NCBI RefSeq assembly: GCF_004340985.1
Contig: NZ_SLYB01000012.1
Coordinates: 21,337 to 85,336 of the forward strand
Length of the DNA stretch: 64,000 nucleotides
Source of the DNA: Cricetibacter osteomyelitidis
Lineage (GTDB): Bacteria; Pseudomonadota; Gammaproteobacteria; Enterobacterales; Pasteurellaceae
Reading direction: 5' to 3'
This document shows positions 1 through 10,199 of the stretch, one piece after another. Both the position numbers and the translations under genes were made by a program. How positions within the stretch are numbered: position 1 is the first letter of the stretch; every line of letters starts with the position of its first letter. The notes beneath the pieces were generated by a model. It was not told where the DNA came from. It saw only the letters and a program-made list of their open reading frames with translations, and ran no database searches.

Positions 1-351
1 CGTAAAGTTGCTATGCATGTTGCTGCAAGCCGTCCAGATTATGTGAATCCGTCTGATGTACCTGCCGATGTGGTTGAACATGAGCGTCAAATTCAAGTGG
101 ATATCGCAATACAATCCGGTAAACCACGTGAAATCGCAGAGAAAATGGTTGAAGGTCGTATGAAAAAATTCACCGGCGAAGTTTCTTTAACCGGTCAGGC
201 ATTCGTAATGGATCCTTCACAATCAGTAGGTGACTACTTGAAATCTGTGAACAGCAGCGTTTCTAATTTCATTCGTTTTGAAGTGGGCGAGGGGATTGAG
301 AAAGTAGAAACTGACTTTGCTGCTGAAGTTGCGGCAATGCAAAAAATCTAA
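1..351 (+). CDS. tsf: Elongation factor Ts, 3' end only
   Basis: The gene enters from the left edge, so only the last 116 codons are visible. They read in frame from base 1 to the TAA at 349-351. EF-Ts is the cytoplasmic nucleotide exchange factor that recycles EF-Tu from GDP to GTP during translation. The visible part matches the C-terminal half of the family closely, including [12 protein letters not shown] and the ending [20 protein letters not shown] hairpin with a T-run follows directly, and pyrH comes next, as in most gammaproteobacteria (rpsB-tsf-pyrH-frr). The identification is firm; the N-terminal EF-Tu-binding part is outside the window. Confidence 0.96.
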   Translation, partial: RKVAMHVAASRPDYVNPSDVPADVVEHERQIQVDIAIQSGKPREIAEKMVEGRMKKFTGEVSLTGQAFVMDPSQSVGDYLKSVNSSVSNFIRFEVGEGIEKVETDFAAEVAAMQKI

Positions 352-362
352 TTATTGATAGC

Positions 363-390
363 AAAGGCGAGCGAAGTTCTCGCCTTTTCT
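363..390 (+). terminator. Intrinsic terminator after tsf
   Basis: The nine-base arms AAAGGCGAG (363-371) and CTCGCCTTT (379-387) pair perfectly around a 7-base loop and run into a T-rich stretch. The hairpin lies between the tsf stop and the pyrH ribosome binding site, so it should end or attenuate rpsB-tsf transcription ahead of pyrH. Confidence 0.8.
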
Positions 391-417
391 TTGGATAAAT
401 TTCGTAGGGTAGAACAA

Positions 418-1134
418 ATGAACGAAGCGAAATATAAACGAATTTTATTAAAATTAAGCGGCGAAGCATTACAAGGTGCGGAAGGATTCGGTATCGATCC
501 GTCTATTCTTGATCGTATGGCAATCGAAATCAAAGAATTGCTGGCGATGGGCGTTGAAGTGGGCGTAGTGCTTGGCGGCGGCAACTTATTCCGTGGTGCA
601 AAATTAGCGAAAGCCGGTATGAACCGCGTAGTAGGCGACCATATGGGGATGTTGGCCACTGTAATGAACGGTTTGGCGATGCGTGATGCGTTACACCGTG
701 CCGATGTGAATGCAAAATTGATGTCGGCTTTTCAATTAAACGGTATTTGTGATACTTATAACTGGTCTGAAGCTATTAAGATGTTGCGTGAGAAACGTGT
801 GGTGATTTTTTCCGGCGGTACAGGCAGCCCGTTTTTTACCACAGATTCAGCAGCTTGCTTACGCGGTATCGAAATCGAAGCGGATGTGGTGTTAAAAGCG
901 ACTAAAGTTGACGGTGTCTATGATTGTGATCCGGCTAAGAATCCGGAGGCGAAACTCTATCCGCAACTGACCTACGCTGAAGTTATCGATAAAGAATTAC
1001 AAGTAATGGACTTAGCGGCATTTACCTTGGCTCGCGATCACGGCTTGCCGATTCGCGTATTCAATATGGGCAAACCGGGGGCGTTAAAACGTGTGATTAC
1101 CGGTGAAGCGGAAGGTACATTGATTACCGAATAA
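418..1134 (+). CDS. pyrH: UMP kinase
   Basis: Phosphorylates UMP to UDP with ATP, the committed step to UTP and CTP, as a cytoplasmic hexamer of the amino-acid kinase fold. The 238-residue protein begins [18 protein letters not shown] and carries the glycine-rich loop [11 protein letters not shown] and the later [11 protein letters not shown] motif, both typical of bacterial PyrH. The open frame extends further upstream, but the ATG at 418 is preferred: it has a GTAGGG-type ribosome site just upstream and gives the usual family length. It sits between tsf and frr, with a Sel1-repeat gene inserted before frr. Confidence 0.96.
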   Translation: MNEAKYKRILLKLSGEALQGAEGFGIDPSILDRMAIEIKELLAMGVEVGVVLGGGNLFRGAKLAKAGMNRVVGDHMGMLATVMNGLAMRDALHRADVNAKLMSAFQLNGICDTYNWSEAIKMLREKRVVIFSGGTGSPFFTTDSAACLRGIEIEADVVLKATKVDGVYDCDPAKNPEAKLYPQLTYAEVIDKELQVMDLAAFTLARDHGLPIRVFNMGKPGALKRVITGEAEGTLITE

Positions 1135-1150
1135 AAACTTTTCAAATTTT

Positions 1151-1174
1151 GACCGCACTTTTCCAAGTGCGGTC
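1151..1174 (+). terminator. Inverted pair of uptake sequences after pyrH
   Basis: GACCGCACTT (1151-1160) and AAGTGCGGTC (1165-1174) form a perfect 10-bp stem with a 4-base loop. Each arm is one copy of the Haemophilus-type uptake sequence. Such head-to-head pairs act as transcription terminators in this family. The T-run after the stem is poor, so termination strength is uncertain. Confidence 0.6.
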
Positions 1175-1246
1175 ATAATTCTCCGCAATATTCTATCAAT
1201 CAAGTACTATCAAGCCTCGCTTTCATCATATTTATTGGTAATTTAT

Positions 1247-2767
1247 ATGTCTAAACTTTATATTTTTTTATTGTCACTAGTTCTTTTCATTCATCCTGCA
1301 AGTGCTCAACCAGTGAATTCGCCACTTTTTGAAGTTCCTAAAGATAATAGCATTACAGAAAACATGATTCATTCCGCAGAACAAGGGAATAAAACAGCAC
1401 AATATACATTGGCAACGTTGTATTTTAATGGCGGAACAAGACTATTTCCCTTAGATTATGATAAAGCTCGATACTGGTATTTGAAAGCCGCAGAGCAAGG
1501 GCATACTTCGGCACAATTAATTCTTGCTCTTATTTATGAATTAGGATTTGATCTTGAACCGGACAAAGAACAAGCCTTACACTGGTATCAAGAAGTGCGA
1601 AAATCCGATCCTAGCATAATTGATGCAGAAAATAGTATAAAAAAAATACAACAAGCTGATTACAATGTAAGTCAAAAACAGTACGTAGTCGGTATGACAT
1701 TCTTGGCATGGGCAGATGAAAATTCACAAAGGGAAAGTTCTTTTTTGCAAATAAGCAAGGATTTGTTAGTCCGTTCTGCCAGTCAAGGAAATTCAGATGC
1801 CCAGTATTATCTTGTATTACTTTGGGAAACAGGAAATAAATTAAATTTAGCTGCATCGGATGTCGCTCGTTGGGCATCACAGGTAACGGGAGATGGCAAG
1901 GCCTATGCCAAAAAAGTTTTGTCTGGCTTGTATTTAGCCGGAAATGGTGTTGAAAAAGATGAGAAAAAATCGTTTGAATTGTTACAACAGGCAACACAGC
2001 TGGATTCTAGTTATGTCCCCGCTTTGGCAAAATATTATTACAACGGCATTGGTACTCCAAAAAATGTAAATTACGCTTTAGAGTTATTAGAACAAAGAAG
2101 CGAAAATTCAGAAGCGTTATTCACGTTGGGTGCTTTTTATCATAGTGATCCTAAATTAAAAAATGAACAAAAGTCTTTTGAGTATATGGAACAGGCTGCT
2201 GATAAAGGACACCCTATTGCAATGTTATCTATTGGGCTTTTTTATTCTGAAGGCCTAGTTGTATCACGAAGTACGGCAGAAGCGATAAATTGGTTCAATA
2301 AAGCACAAGAGAAAGCTAAGGAAATGAATGCAATAAGTGCTCTTACAAAGTTCGTTGAAGATTCTGTTGAAGGTGTAGCAACTCGTAGTAATGCCAAAGC
2401 CGATGAATATTTTTCAAACGGCTTTTTATATCGCACTGCTTCATTTGTTAAACAAGATTTTACCAAAGCGAGATTTTTCTTTGAAAAAGCGGCAAAAGAG
2501 CATTATGCCCCTGCTTTATTTCATTTAGCTGAAATGTATGAATTGGGCGAAGGCGTAGAAATAGATCAAAAGAAAGCATTTGAGCTGTATCAACAAGCGG
2601 CAATACATGGTGATACGGAAGCCCAAGTAAAAGTAGCCGATTTTTATCGGAATGGTTTTGCTACTAATAAAAATATTAATAAAGCAAAAGAGTGGTATCA
2701 AAAAGCAGCTTTAGGAAAAGGTGAATTTGCAGAACAAGCCAAATTGATACTGAAAAATATGGATTAG
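1247..2767 (+). CDS. Sel1-like (TPR-like) repeat protein, probably exported
   Basis: A 506-residue protein that starts with a signal peptide (MSKLYIFLLSLVLFIHPASA, cleavage predicted after about residue 20) followed by roughly eight to ten Sel1-like repeats. Typical units contain KARYWYLKAAEQGHTSAQ, KAFELYQQAAIHGDTEAQ and KAKEWYQKAALGKG. Sel1 repeats form alpha-solenoids that bind other proteins; no enzymatic motif is visible. A TTG at 1235 is in frame, but the ATG at 1247 starts directly on the signal peptide and is preferred. It stands between pyrH and frr, which are usually neighbours, and I see no exact uptake sequence inside its 1.5 kb. The partner and role are unknown. Confidence 0.8.
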   Translation: MSKLYIFLLSLVLFIHPASAQPVNSPLFEVPKDNSITENMIHSAEQGNKTAQYTLATLYFNGGTRLFPLDYDKARYWYLKAAEQGHTSAQLILALIYELGFDLEPDKEQALHWYQEVRKSDPSIIDAENSIKKIQQADYNVSQKQYVVGMTFLAWADENSQRESSFLQISKDLLVRSASQGNSDAQYYLVLLWETGNKLNLAASDVARWASQVTGDGKAYAKKVLSGLYLAGNGVEKDEKKSFELLQQATQLDSSYVPALAKYYYNGIGTPKNVNYALELLEQRSENSEALFTLGAFYHSDPKLKNEQKSFEYMEQAADKGHPIAMLSIGLFYSEGLVVSRSTAEAINWFNKAQEKAKEMNAISALTKFVEDSVEGVATRSNAKADEYFSNGFLYRTASFVKQDFTKARFFFEKAAKEHYAPALFHLAEMYELGEGVEIDQKKAFELYQQAAIHGDTEAQVKVADFYRNGFATNKNINKAKEWYQKAALGKGEFAEQAKLILKNMD

Positions 2768-2863
2768 TTGTAGTAAAAACGGAAAACAAAAGTTCTAGTC
2801 AAAATTCTCTAAATCAAGTAAAATCAAACCGTTTTATCTGTTTTTAACAAGAAGGATTACATT

Positions 2864-3421
2864 GTGATTAACGAAATCAAAAAAGATACGCAAGATCGTA
2901 TGGAAAAAAGCCTTGAAGCTTTTAAACATCAAATTGCTAAAATCCGTACCGGTCGCGCTCATCCAAGTTTGTTGGATAGTATTCAAGTAGAATATTATGG
3001 TTCTGCCACGCCATTACGCCAAGTGGCTAACGTCGTGGCGGAAGATGCCCGCACTTTGGCAGTGACTGTGTTTGATCGTTCTTTGATTCAAGCGGTTGAA
3101 AAAGCGATTTTAACTTCTGATTTAGGGTTAAATCCGGCTTCTGCGGGAACGACTATCCGTGTACCGTTGCCACCGTTGACAGAAGAACGTCGTCGTGATT
3201 TAACTAAATTGGTTCGCGGTGAAGCGGAAGGGGCGAAAGTTGCCGTGCGTAACGTACGCCGTGATGCGAACGATCAAATTAAAGCATTGTTAAAAGATAA
3301 AGAAATCAGCGAAGACGAAGAACGTAAAGCACAAGATGAAATCCAAAAATTGACCGATATATTCGTGAAAAAAGTGGATGAAGTGTTAGCGGATAAAGAA
3401 AAAGAATTAATGGCGTTCTAG
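2864..3421 (+). CDS. frr: Ribosome recycling factor
   Basis: With EF-G it splits the post-termination ribosome into subunits. The 185-residue length is exactly typical, and the conserved segments are present: [28 protein letters not shown] and the arginine-rich [16 protein letters not shown]. The start codon is GTG, with an AAGGA ribosome site upstream at the normal distance. It is followed by a short palindromic repeat and a terminator before dxr. Confidence 0.97.
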   Translation: MINEIKKDTQDRMEKSLEAFKHQIAKIRTGRAHPSLLDSIQVEYYGSATPLRQVANVVAEDARTLAVTVFDRSLIQAVEKAILTSDLGLNPASAGTTIRVPLPPLTEERRRDLTKLVRGEAEGAKVAVRNVRRDANDQIKALLKDKEISEDEERKAQDEIQKLTDIFVKKVDEVLADKEKELMAF

Positions 3422-3426
3422 TTTAA

Positions 3427-3448
3427 TTCTCTCCTGTTTACGAGAGAA
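3427..3448. repeat. Short palindromic intergenic repeat, copy 1
   Basis: TTCTCTC (3427-3433) and GAGAGAA (3442-3448) are inverted around a CTGTTTAC centre. On the opposite strand the core reads CTCTCGTAAAC, which recurs in the palindromes at 17773-17794 and 19816-19838. It lies just after the frr stop. Confidence 0.55.
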
Positions 3449-3465
3449 GGTTTGTCAGTAATTAG

Positions 3466-3495
3466 AGACAGCAATATGCTGTCTTTACTTTATCT
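3466..3495 (+). terminator. Intrinsic terminator after frr
   Basis: AGACAGC (3466-3472) pairs with GCTGTCT (3478-3484) around a 5-base loop, followed by a T-rich tail. It separates frr from the dxr envelope gene run. Confidence 0.7.
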
Positions 3496-3524
3496 TTTGT
3501 TATTAAAAGTGCGGTCACAAAATA

Positions 3525-4721
3525 ATGAAAATTCAAAATATTGTTATTCTCGGCTCTACCGGTTCTATCGGTGCCAGTACGCTTTCTGTGATTGAGCATA
3601 ATCCTGAAAAATATCGGGCTTTTGCCTTAGTCGGCGGGCGGAATACGGATTTAATGCTGCAACAATGTTTGCAATTTCAACCGTCTTTTGCGGCATTGGA
3701 TGATGAAAATGCAGCCAAAAAACTGGCGGAATTACTCAAAACCTACGGCAGTCACACTCAAGTATTAAGCGGTACACAGGCTATTTGTGAATTAGCGGCT
3801 CATCCTGAAGCGGATCAAGTAATGGCGGCAATTGTGGGAGCGGCCGGGTTATTGCCGACCTTATCAGCAATTAAAGCCGGCAAACGAGTGCTGTTGGCCA
3901 ATAAAGAAACTTTGGTTACTTGTGGCGGCTTGTTTATCGATGAAGTGCGTAAGCACAACGCGCAATTATTGCCGGTGGATAGCGAACATAATGCTATTTT
4001 TCAATCCTTACCGCCGCAAGCTCAAACACAAATTGGTTTTTGTCCTTTGCAGGAATTAGGGATCAATAAAATTGTGTTGACCGGTTCCGGCGGCCCGTTT
4101 CGTTATACGGATTTAAGTGAATTTGCCAAGATCACACCGGAACAAGCCGTGGCTCATCCGAATTGGTCAATGGGTAAAAAAATCTCGGTGGATTCTGCCA
4201 CTATGATGAATAAAGGCTTGGAATATATTGAAGCCCGTTGGCTGTTTAACGCATCCGCCGATGAGATGGAAGTAATTATTCATCCACAATCCATTATTCA
4301 TTCTATGGTGCGTTATATGGATGGTTCAGTGATCGCTCAAATGGGTAATCCCGATATGCGAACCCCGATTGCAGAAACAATGGCGTATCCGCACCGCACT
4401 TTTGCCGGTGTTGAGCCGCTGGATTTCTTCAGAATCAAAGAGCTTACTTTTTTAGAGCCGGATTATCAGCGTTATCCTTGTTTGAAACTGGCAATGGATG
4501 CCTTTGCTGCGGGACAATATGCTACCACGGCGATGAATGCGGCGAATGAAATTGCGGTAGAGGCGTTTTTAAACCGCCGAATTAAATTTACCCAAATCGC
4601 TAAAGTCAATCAAATGACAGTAGAAAAAACACCAAGCCAGGCTATTCAAAGTATTGATGATGTGTTGGCGGTGGATAAAAATGCCCGCGAATTGGCAAAA
4701 CAGATTATTTTAAGTTTATAA
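3525..4721 (+). CDS. dxr: 1-deoxy-D-xylulose-5-phosphate reductoisomerase
   Basis: Converts DXP to 2-C-methyl-D-erythritol 4-phosphate with NADPH, the first committed step of the non-mevalonate isoprenoid pathway. The 398-residue protein has the N-terminal NADPH loop [12 protein letters not shown], the LANKETLV motif, the metal and substrate segment [11 protein letters not shown], and [15 protein letters not shown]. It leads a tight run into uppS and cdsA, so isoprenoid precursor synthesis is next to the enzyme that builds undecaprenyl diphosphate. An uptake sequence lies just upstream, about 15 bases before the start. Confidence 0.97.
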   Translation: MKIQNIVILGSTGSIGASTLSVIEHNPEKYRAFALVGGRNTDLMLQQCLQFQPSFAALDDENAAKKLAELLKTYGSHTQVLSGTQAICELAAHPEADQVMAAIVGAAGLLPTLSAIKAGKRVLLANKETLVTCGGLFIDEVRKHNAQLLPVDSEHNAIFQSLPPQAQTQIGFCPLQELGINKIVLTGSGGPFRYTDLSEFAKITPEQAVAHPNWSMGKKISVDSATMMNKGLEYIEARWLFNASADEMEVIIHPQSIIHSMVRYMDGSVIAQMGNPDMRTPIAETMAYPHRTFAGVEPLDFFRIKELTFLEPDYQRYPCLKLAMDAFAAGQYATTAMNAANEIAVEAFLNRRIKFTQIAKVNQMTVEKTPSQAIQSIDDVLAVDKNARELAKQIILSL

Positions 4722-4786
4722 CCTATTCCTTATAACTATGATATAGTGACGGAATATAAAAGAGCGGTCACTTTTAGAAAAATTTT

Positions 4787-5506
4787 ATGACAGAACTGGA
4801 TCAGGATAATATACCCCAACACGTTGCGATTATTATGGACGGCAACGGTCGTTGGGCAGAGCAGCAAGGCAAAATGCGAATTTTCGGCCACAAAAACGGT
4901 GTGGCAGCGGTGCGTCGAGCGGTGTCTTTTGCCCGTCAAAACGGCATTAAACTGTTGACGTTATACGCTTTCAGTAGTGAGAACTGGAATCGCCCGGAAG
5001 CAGAAGTGAGTGCCTTGATGACTTTATTTACGCAGGCATTGGATATGGAAGTGAAAAAACTGCATAAAAACAATATCCGCCTGAATATTATCGGCGATAC
5101 CGTTCGTTTCAGTGAAAAGTTGCAGGCGAAAATCCGTAAAGCAGAACAATTAACGGAAAATAATACTGCATTGACACTCAATATTGCAGCCAATTACGGC
5201 GGCTGTTGGGATATAGTGCAAGCCGCCCGGCAGCTGGCTTCAGAAGTACAGCAAAATCAGTTGGCTACGGAAGATATTAATGAAGAACTTTTTCAAAAAT
5301 ATTTGGTCACAAAAGAGCAACCCCCGGTAGATTTATTGATCCGCACCAGTGGCGAACAGCGGATCAGCAATTTTTTATTGTGGCAAATCGCTTATGCTGA
5401 ATTGTATTTTTCCGACGTATTATGGCCGGATTTTGACGAAAATGAATTTAAACAGGCAATGCTTGCCTATCAACAACGCAACCGTCGCTTTGGCGGATCA
5501 GAATAA
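4787..5506 (+). CDS. uppS: Undecaprenyl diphosphate synthase (cis-prenyltransferase)
   Basis: Adds eight isopentenyl units to farnesyl diphosphate in cis, giving the C55 carrier lipid for peptidoglycan and O-antigen synthesis. The 239-residue protein has the family signature IIMDGNGRWAEQQG, whose Asp (residue 18) binds the metal-diphosphate. It also has LYAFSSENWNRP, the RTSGEQRISNF motif and the closing LYFSDVLWPDF. It begins 65 bases after dxr and ends 9 bases before cdsA, consistent with co-transcription. Confidence 0.97.
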   Translation: MTELDQDNIPQHVAIIMDGNGRWAEQQGKMRIFGHKNGVAAVRRAVSFARQNGIKLLTLYAFSSENWNRPEAEVSALMTLFTQALDMEVKKLHKNNIRLNIIGDTVRFSEKLQAKIRKAEQLTENNTALTLNIAANYGGCWDIVQAARQLASEVQQNQLATEDINEELFQKYLVTKEQPPVDLLIRTSGEQRISNFLLWQIAYAELYFSDVLWPDFDENEFKQAMLAYQQRNRRFGGSE

Positions 5507-5515
5507 GGAAAAATT

Positions 5516-6394
5516 GTGTTAAAACAACGAGTCATCTCAGCTATCGTGTTAATCGGCATTGTATTTGCCGCCTTGTTTTTATTTTCCCCTTTTGCTTTTG
5601 CTTTGGCTGTTGCGGTGGTTGTGGCTATTGGTGTATGGGAATGGACGCAATTCATGCAGTTTAAAATGCCTATCTGGCGTGGCATTATCACTGGTATTGC
5701 AGCCAGTTTTCTATTTTTATGGGTGTATGCGGAAGCGGATTTCTTAAATGCCGGACGAGTATTTGTGGATTTGGCTCAACCGATTTTATTGTCGGCAGTA
5801 ATTTGGTGGTTTGCCGCATTAATTCTAGTGATATCTTATCCAAAATCAGCCGCACTTTGGGGAAAATCCCTTATTTTGCAATTTATTTTTGCCTTCTTTA
5901 CCTTAGTTCCCTTCTTAATCGGTATCCTTTCTTTACGTTTGGATCACTATATTACTAACCCGACCTACGGTGTGATGCAGTTGCTTTATGTGTTTATTTT
6001 AATATGGGGGGCGGATTCCGGTGCTTATTTTGCCGGCCGGGCCTTCGGTAAACACAAACTAGCCCCGAAAGTTTCACCGGGTAAAACCTGGCAGGGCGTG
6101 TTTGGTGGGTTGGTCACGGCGGGTGTGATTGCCTATTTATTCTTACAATTTGCTTCGGTGGAGTTTGTTCAACAAATTAAATTAGGCGGTAAATTAACCT
6201 CATTCTTAGGGCTTTCTGTGGCGACGGTGGCGATTTCCGTATTGGGTGATTTAACAGAAAGTATGTTCAAACGCACCAGCGGCATTAAAGACAGTGGCAA
6301 TATTATTCCGGGACACGGCGGCGTGTTGGATCGTATCGACAGTTTAACGGCAGCCGTTCCGTTCTTTGCGTATTTTTACTTTTTTGTGATTTAG
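5516..6394 (+). CDS. cdsA: Phosphatidate cytidylyltransferase (CDP-diacylglycerol synthase)
   Basis: Inner-membrane enzyme that makes CDP-diacylglycerol from phosphatidic acid and CTP, the branch point to all phospholipids. The 292-residue protein is strongly hydrophobic with about seven or eight membrane segments. It ends with the family signature KRTSGIKDSGNIIPGHGG followed by VLDRIDS. The start is GTG with AAGGA upstream. It sits 9 bases after uppS and 8 bases before rseP. Confidence 0.96.
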   Translation: MLKQRVISAIVLIGIVFAALFLFSPFAFALAVAVVVAIGVWEWTQFMQFKMPIWRGIITGIAASFLFLWVYAEADFLNAGRVFVDLAQPILLSAVIWWFAALILVISYPKSAALWGKSLILQFIFAFFTLVPFLIGILSLRLDHYITNPTYGVMQLLYVFILIWGADSGAYFAGRAFGKHKLAPKVSPGKTWQGVFGGLVTAGVIAYLFLQFASVEFVQQIKLGGKLTSFLGLSVATVAISVLGDLTESMFKRTSGIKDSGNIIPGHGGVLDRIDSLTAAVPFFAYFYFFVI

Positions 6395-6402
6395 GATAAA
6401 TT

Positions 6403-7737
6403 ATGTCGTTTTTATTGTCGCTCGCTTCATTTATTATTGTTATCGGCGTATTGGTGTCCGTACACGAATACGGGCATTTTTGGGCAGCGAGAAAGTGCGG
6501 TATAAAAGTACATCGTTTTTCTGTCGGTTTCGGTAAAGTCTTATGGTCGAAAACCGATAAACAGGGCACGGAATTTGCTCTATCAGCGGTGCCGCTGGGC
6601 GGGTATGTGAAAATGCTGGACGAACGTAATGAAACCGTACCGGAACATTTGAAATCCCAATCTTTCAACAGCAAAACGGTGGTACAACGTGCCTTTGTGA
6701 GCGTTGCGGGACCTGTCGCTAATTTTATTTTTGCCGTACTGGCTTATTGGGTAGTGTATTTAGTGGGAATCCCGACACTTAAACCAGTGATTGCCGAAGT
6801 TAAGCCCGATTCAATTGCGGCACGGGCGGACTTACCGCTGAATAGCCAAATTATTGCCATTGACGGTTCATCGACACCGGACTGGGAAACCGTGAATATG
6901 GTGCTTGCCACTAAATTGGGCAATGATCAGGTGAAAGTTGTTTTAGCACCGATGAATTTAGGATACGAAGAAGAAAAAACACTGGATTTGAGAAATTGGA
7001 CTTTTGATCCTGAAGCGGAAAGTGCTTTCGGTTCTATGGGTATTGTGCCGGTGGGCAATAAAGTGGATATGACGTTATCTAAAGTTATTGACGATTCCGC
7101 GGCTGCTCAAGCGGGACTGAAAATCGGCGATAAACTAACCGCACTTAATCACCAATCGATTAGTTGGCAGCAATTTGTACAAGGTATTCAAAAAAGTAAT
7201 GGCCAACCTTTATTAATTACGGTGGAACGAAACGGGCAGCAAATGGATTTTACCTTAACACCGCAGAAAGAAGATAATCGATGGGCTGTAGGTGTTGCAC
7301 CGACCTTCGTTCCGGTTGCAGATGAGTATCGTACTGAATTAAAATATGGTATTCTTGAAGCCCTGCAAAAAGGTATTGAAAAAACAGGTCAACTCAGTTT
7401 AATTACGTTGAAAGTAATTGGTAAATTATTTACTGGTGATTTATCCCTGAATAATTTAAGTGGCCCGATTTCTATTGCCAAAGGAGCGGGGATGTCCTCA
7501 GAAATCGGTTTTATCTATTATCTGAGTTTTATGGCATTAATCAGTGTCAATTTAGGCATAATGAATTTATTTCCATTACCGGTGTTAGACGGCGGGCATT
7601 TATTGTTCTTGGCCGCTGAAGGTGTGATGGGAAAACCGTTATCGGAACGGATACAAGAAATTGCGTTTCGGATCGGTGCGGTATTATTGCTAATGCTGAC
7701 GGCATTTGCGTTATTTAATGATTTTTTACGTTTGTAA
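6403..7737 (+). CDS. rseP: Site-2 regulated intramembrane zinc protease RseP
   Basis: Inner-membrane metalloprotease that cuts anti-sigma factor RseA after DegS and so releases the envelope stress sigma factor; it also clears remnant signal peptides. The 444-residue protein has the zinc motif HEYGH at residues 21-25 in the first membrane helix. Two PDZ domains lie in the middle (for example GSMGIVPVGNK and QAGLKIGDKL), and a second metal motif PLPVLDGGH (Asp near residue 396) is in the C-terminal membrane part. Its place directly before bamA matches enterobacteria and ties stress signalling to outer-membrane protein assembly. Confidence 0.96.
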   Translation: MSFLLSLASFIIVIGVLVSVHEYGHFWAARKCGIKVHRFSVGFGKVLWSKTDKQGTEFALSAVPLGGYVKMLDERNETVPEHLKSQSFNSKTVVQRAFVSVAGPVANFIFAVLAYWVVYLVGIPTLKPVIAEVKPDSIAARADLPLNSQIIAIDGSSTPDWETVNMVLATKLGNDQVKVVLAPMNLGYEEEKTLDLRNWTFDPEAESAFGSMGIVPVGNKVDMTLSKVIDDSAAAQAGLKIGDKLTALNHQSISWQQFVQGIQKSNGQPLLITVERNGQQMDFTLTPQKEDNRWAVGVAPTFVPVADEYRTELKYGILEALQKGIEKTGQLSLITLKVIGKLFTGDLSLNNLSGPISIAKGAGMSSEIGFIYYLSFMALISVNLGIMNLFPLPVLDGGHLLFLAAEGVMGKPLSERIQEIAFRIGAVLLLMLTAFALFNDFLRL

Positions 7738-7761
7738 ATATTACATAGGATCATTGTTACA

Positions 7762-10161
7762 ATGAAAAAACTTCTCATTGCCAGCCTGCTTGCAGGATCA
7801 ACAACAGTGGCGTTTGCAGCGCCTTTTGTTGTACAAGACATTCGCGTGGACGGTGCGACACCAGAAACTCAACAACGTATTATTGCACAATTACCGGTTA
7901 AAGTCGGTCAACGTGCTACTGACTCGGATATGTCCACAATCGTGAGAAAATTATTCGCACAGAATTCATATGATGATGTGCAGGTCTCTCGTGATGGCAA
8001 TACGTTAGTGGTTAAAGTAATGGAAAAGCCGGTTATTTCCGATATTGAAATTACCGGTAATAGTGCAGTGCCTACCGAGGCGTTAAAAGAAAATCTGACA
8101 TCAAACGGATTAGGTGTGGGCAGTACATTAAACCGAGCAAAATTAGAAGCATTCCGTCAAGGTTTATTGGAGCACTATAAAACGACCGGTCATTACAATG
8201 CAACGGTGGATACCGAATTAGAAAACGTGGACGGCAATCAAGCAAAATTAAAATTAGTCATTAAAGAAGAAGACAGTGCCGATTTAGAATCGATCACCTT
8301 TAACGGCAATACGGTATTTGATTCCGATGACTTAAAAGATGAAATGGAATTGAGCGAAAATGCCTGGTGGAAGCTGTGGGGATATCGCTTTTCACAACAA
8401 GAATTTGATAAAGATTTGCAAGCTTTAACGGATTACTACGCTAATCGTGGTTATCCCAAGTTCCGTATTACCGGTACCGATGTGAAATTAAGCGATGATA
8501 AAACCAAAGCGGATGTGACTATTAATGTAAGCGAAGGTGCACTTTATACCGTAAAACAAGCCCGTATTGTTGGGAATACGGCAGGTATGGGCGAACAATT
8601 AGCCCCGTTATTACAAGCAATTAACCTTGGTGCTCCGTTTGACGGTGCAGATGTCAAAGCGGTAGAAGCGAATATTAAATCCGTATTGGGTAATCGCGGC
8701 TATGCTATGGCTCAAGTGCAGATTGCGCCGGAATTTGATGATGTAAACCATACTGTTAATATTACTTATGTGGTAGATGCAGGGCGTCGTTATACGGTAC
8801 GTCAAATTCGTTTTGAAGGTAATGATGTGAGTGCAGATTCAACCTTACGTCAAGAAATGCGCCAACAAGAAGGTACATGGTTATCTTCTAACTTGATTGA
8901 GTTAGGCAAAATCCGTTTGGATCGTACCGGTTTCTATGAAAGTGTGGAAACCCGTAACGAAGTGGTACAGGGTACCGATGATCAGCTGGATGTGATTTAT
9001 AAAGTCAAAGAGCGTAATACAGGTAGTATCAACTTAGGTATCGGTTATGGTACGGACAGTGGTTTAAGTTATCAAGCAAGCATTAAACAAGATAACTTCT
9101 TGGGTAAAGGTTCAACCATCAGTTTGGGCGGTTCTCGTAATGATTATGGTACAAGCGTGAACTTAGGTTATACCGAACCGTATTTCACTAAAGACGGAGT
9201 GAGTCTGGGCGGTAATATTTTCTATGAAACTTACGATAACTCCGATAATGATACAACAGCAAGTTATAAACGTAAAACCTACGGTATTAATGCAACTTTA
9301 GGCTTCCCGGTGAATGAAAATAACTCATTCTATCTCGGTTTAGGTTATACCCATAATAAATTAAGTAACATCTATCCGGAATATAACCGTATGTTATATT
9401 TGAGTTCCATGGATTTCAATGAATGGAAATTTAAAGCTGATGATTTCGATTTCTCATTTGGTTGGAACTATAATAGTTTAAACCGCGGTTATTTTCCGAC
9501 CTCTGGTACTAAAGCGAATATCGGTGCACGTGTAACTATTCCTGGCTCAGATAATAAATATTATAAATTAAGTGCCGAAGCTCAAACTTACTATCCGTTA
9601 ACGCGAGATCAAGACTGGGTGTTAAGCGGTAAAGTATCAGCTGCTTATGCAAATGGTTATGGTGGCAAAGTATTGCCGTTCTATCAAACTTATAGTGCCG
9701 GGGGTATCGGCTCCTTACGTGGTTTCGCCTCAGGCGGTATTGGTCCGCACGCAATTTATATGTCATCGAAAAATTATTCATCCGGTAACTGTGTGGGAGT
9801 AAATACTAATACAGCCTGTTATGATACCCCTGATGACGATGTAGTTGGCGGTAATGCAATGACAACGGCCAGTATGGAATTGATTGTTCCGACTCCGTTT
9901 GTGGCAGATAAAAATCAGATCAACGTACGTACATCTATCTTTGTGGATGCAGCGAGCGTTTGGAATACTAAATGGAATAAATCCACTTATTCAAGTTTGC
10001 CGGATTATAGTGATCCAAGCCGTGTACGAGCATCGGTCGGTGTAGGTTTCCAATGGCAGTCGCCAATCGGTCCGCTGGTATTCTCTTATGCCAAACCGAT
10101 CAAAAAATATGAAGGTGATGACATTGAGCAATTCCAATTTAGTATTGGTGGTACATTCTAA
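7762..10161 (+). CDS. bamA: Outer membrane protein assembly factor BamA
   Basis: Core subunit of the BAM complex, which folds and inserts beta-barrel proteins into the outer membrane. The 799-residue precursor has a signal peptide (MKKLLIASLLAGSTTVAFA), then about five POTRA domains to roughly residue 420. A 16-strand barrel domain follows, with the conserved barrel-lumen loop SLRGFASGGIGP and a final phenylalanine (QFSIGGTF), the usual outer-membrane signal. The start has AGGATC upstream. It lies between rseP and skp, a chaperone that delivers its substrates. Confidence 0.97.
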   Translation: MKKLLIASLLAGSTTVAFAAPFVVQDIRVDGATPETQQRIIAQLPVKVGQRATDSDMSTIVRKLFAQNSYDDVQVSRDGNTLVVKVMEKPVISDIEITGNSAVPTEALKENLTSNGLGVGSTLNRAKLEAFRQGLLEHYKTTGHYNATVDTELENVDGNQAKLKLVIKEEDSADLESITFNGNTVFDSDDLKDEMELSENAWWKLWGYRFSQQEFDKDLQALTDYYANRGYPKFRITGTDVKLSDDKTKADVTINVSEGALYTVKQARIVGNTAGMGEQLAPLLQAINLGAPFDGADVKAVEANIKSVLGNRGYAMAQVQIAPEFDDVNHTVNITYVVDAGRRYTVRQIRFEGNDVSADSTLRQEMRQQEGTWLSSNLIELGKIRLDRTGFYESVETRNEVVQGTDDQLDVIYKVKERNTGSINLGIGYGTDSGLSYQASIKQDNFLGKGSTISLGGSRNDYGTSVNLGYTEPYFTKDGVSLGGNIFYETYDNSDNDTTASYKRKTYGINATLGFPVNENNSFYLGLGYTHNKLSNIYPEYNRMLYLSSMDFNEWKFKADDFDFSFGWNYNSLNRGYFPTSGTKANIGARVTIPGSDNKYYKLSAEAQTYYPLTRDQDWVLSGKVSAAYANGYGGKVLPFYQTYSAGGIGSLRGFASGGIGPHAIYMSSKNYSSGNCVGVNTNTACYDTPDDDVVGGNAMTTASMELIVPTPFVADKNQINVRTSIFVDAASVWNTKWNKSTYSSLPDYSDPSRVRASVGVGFQWQSPIGPLVFSYAKPIKKYEGDDIEQFQFSIGGTF

Positions 10162-10199
10162 ACCAGAACTTATGTTATAATAATATGTCAAACAATCTA

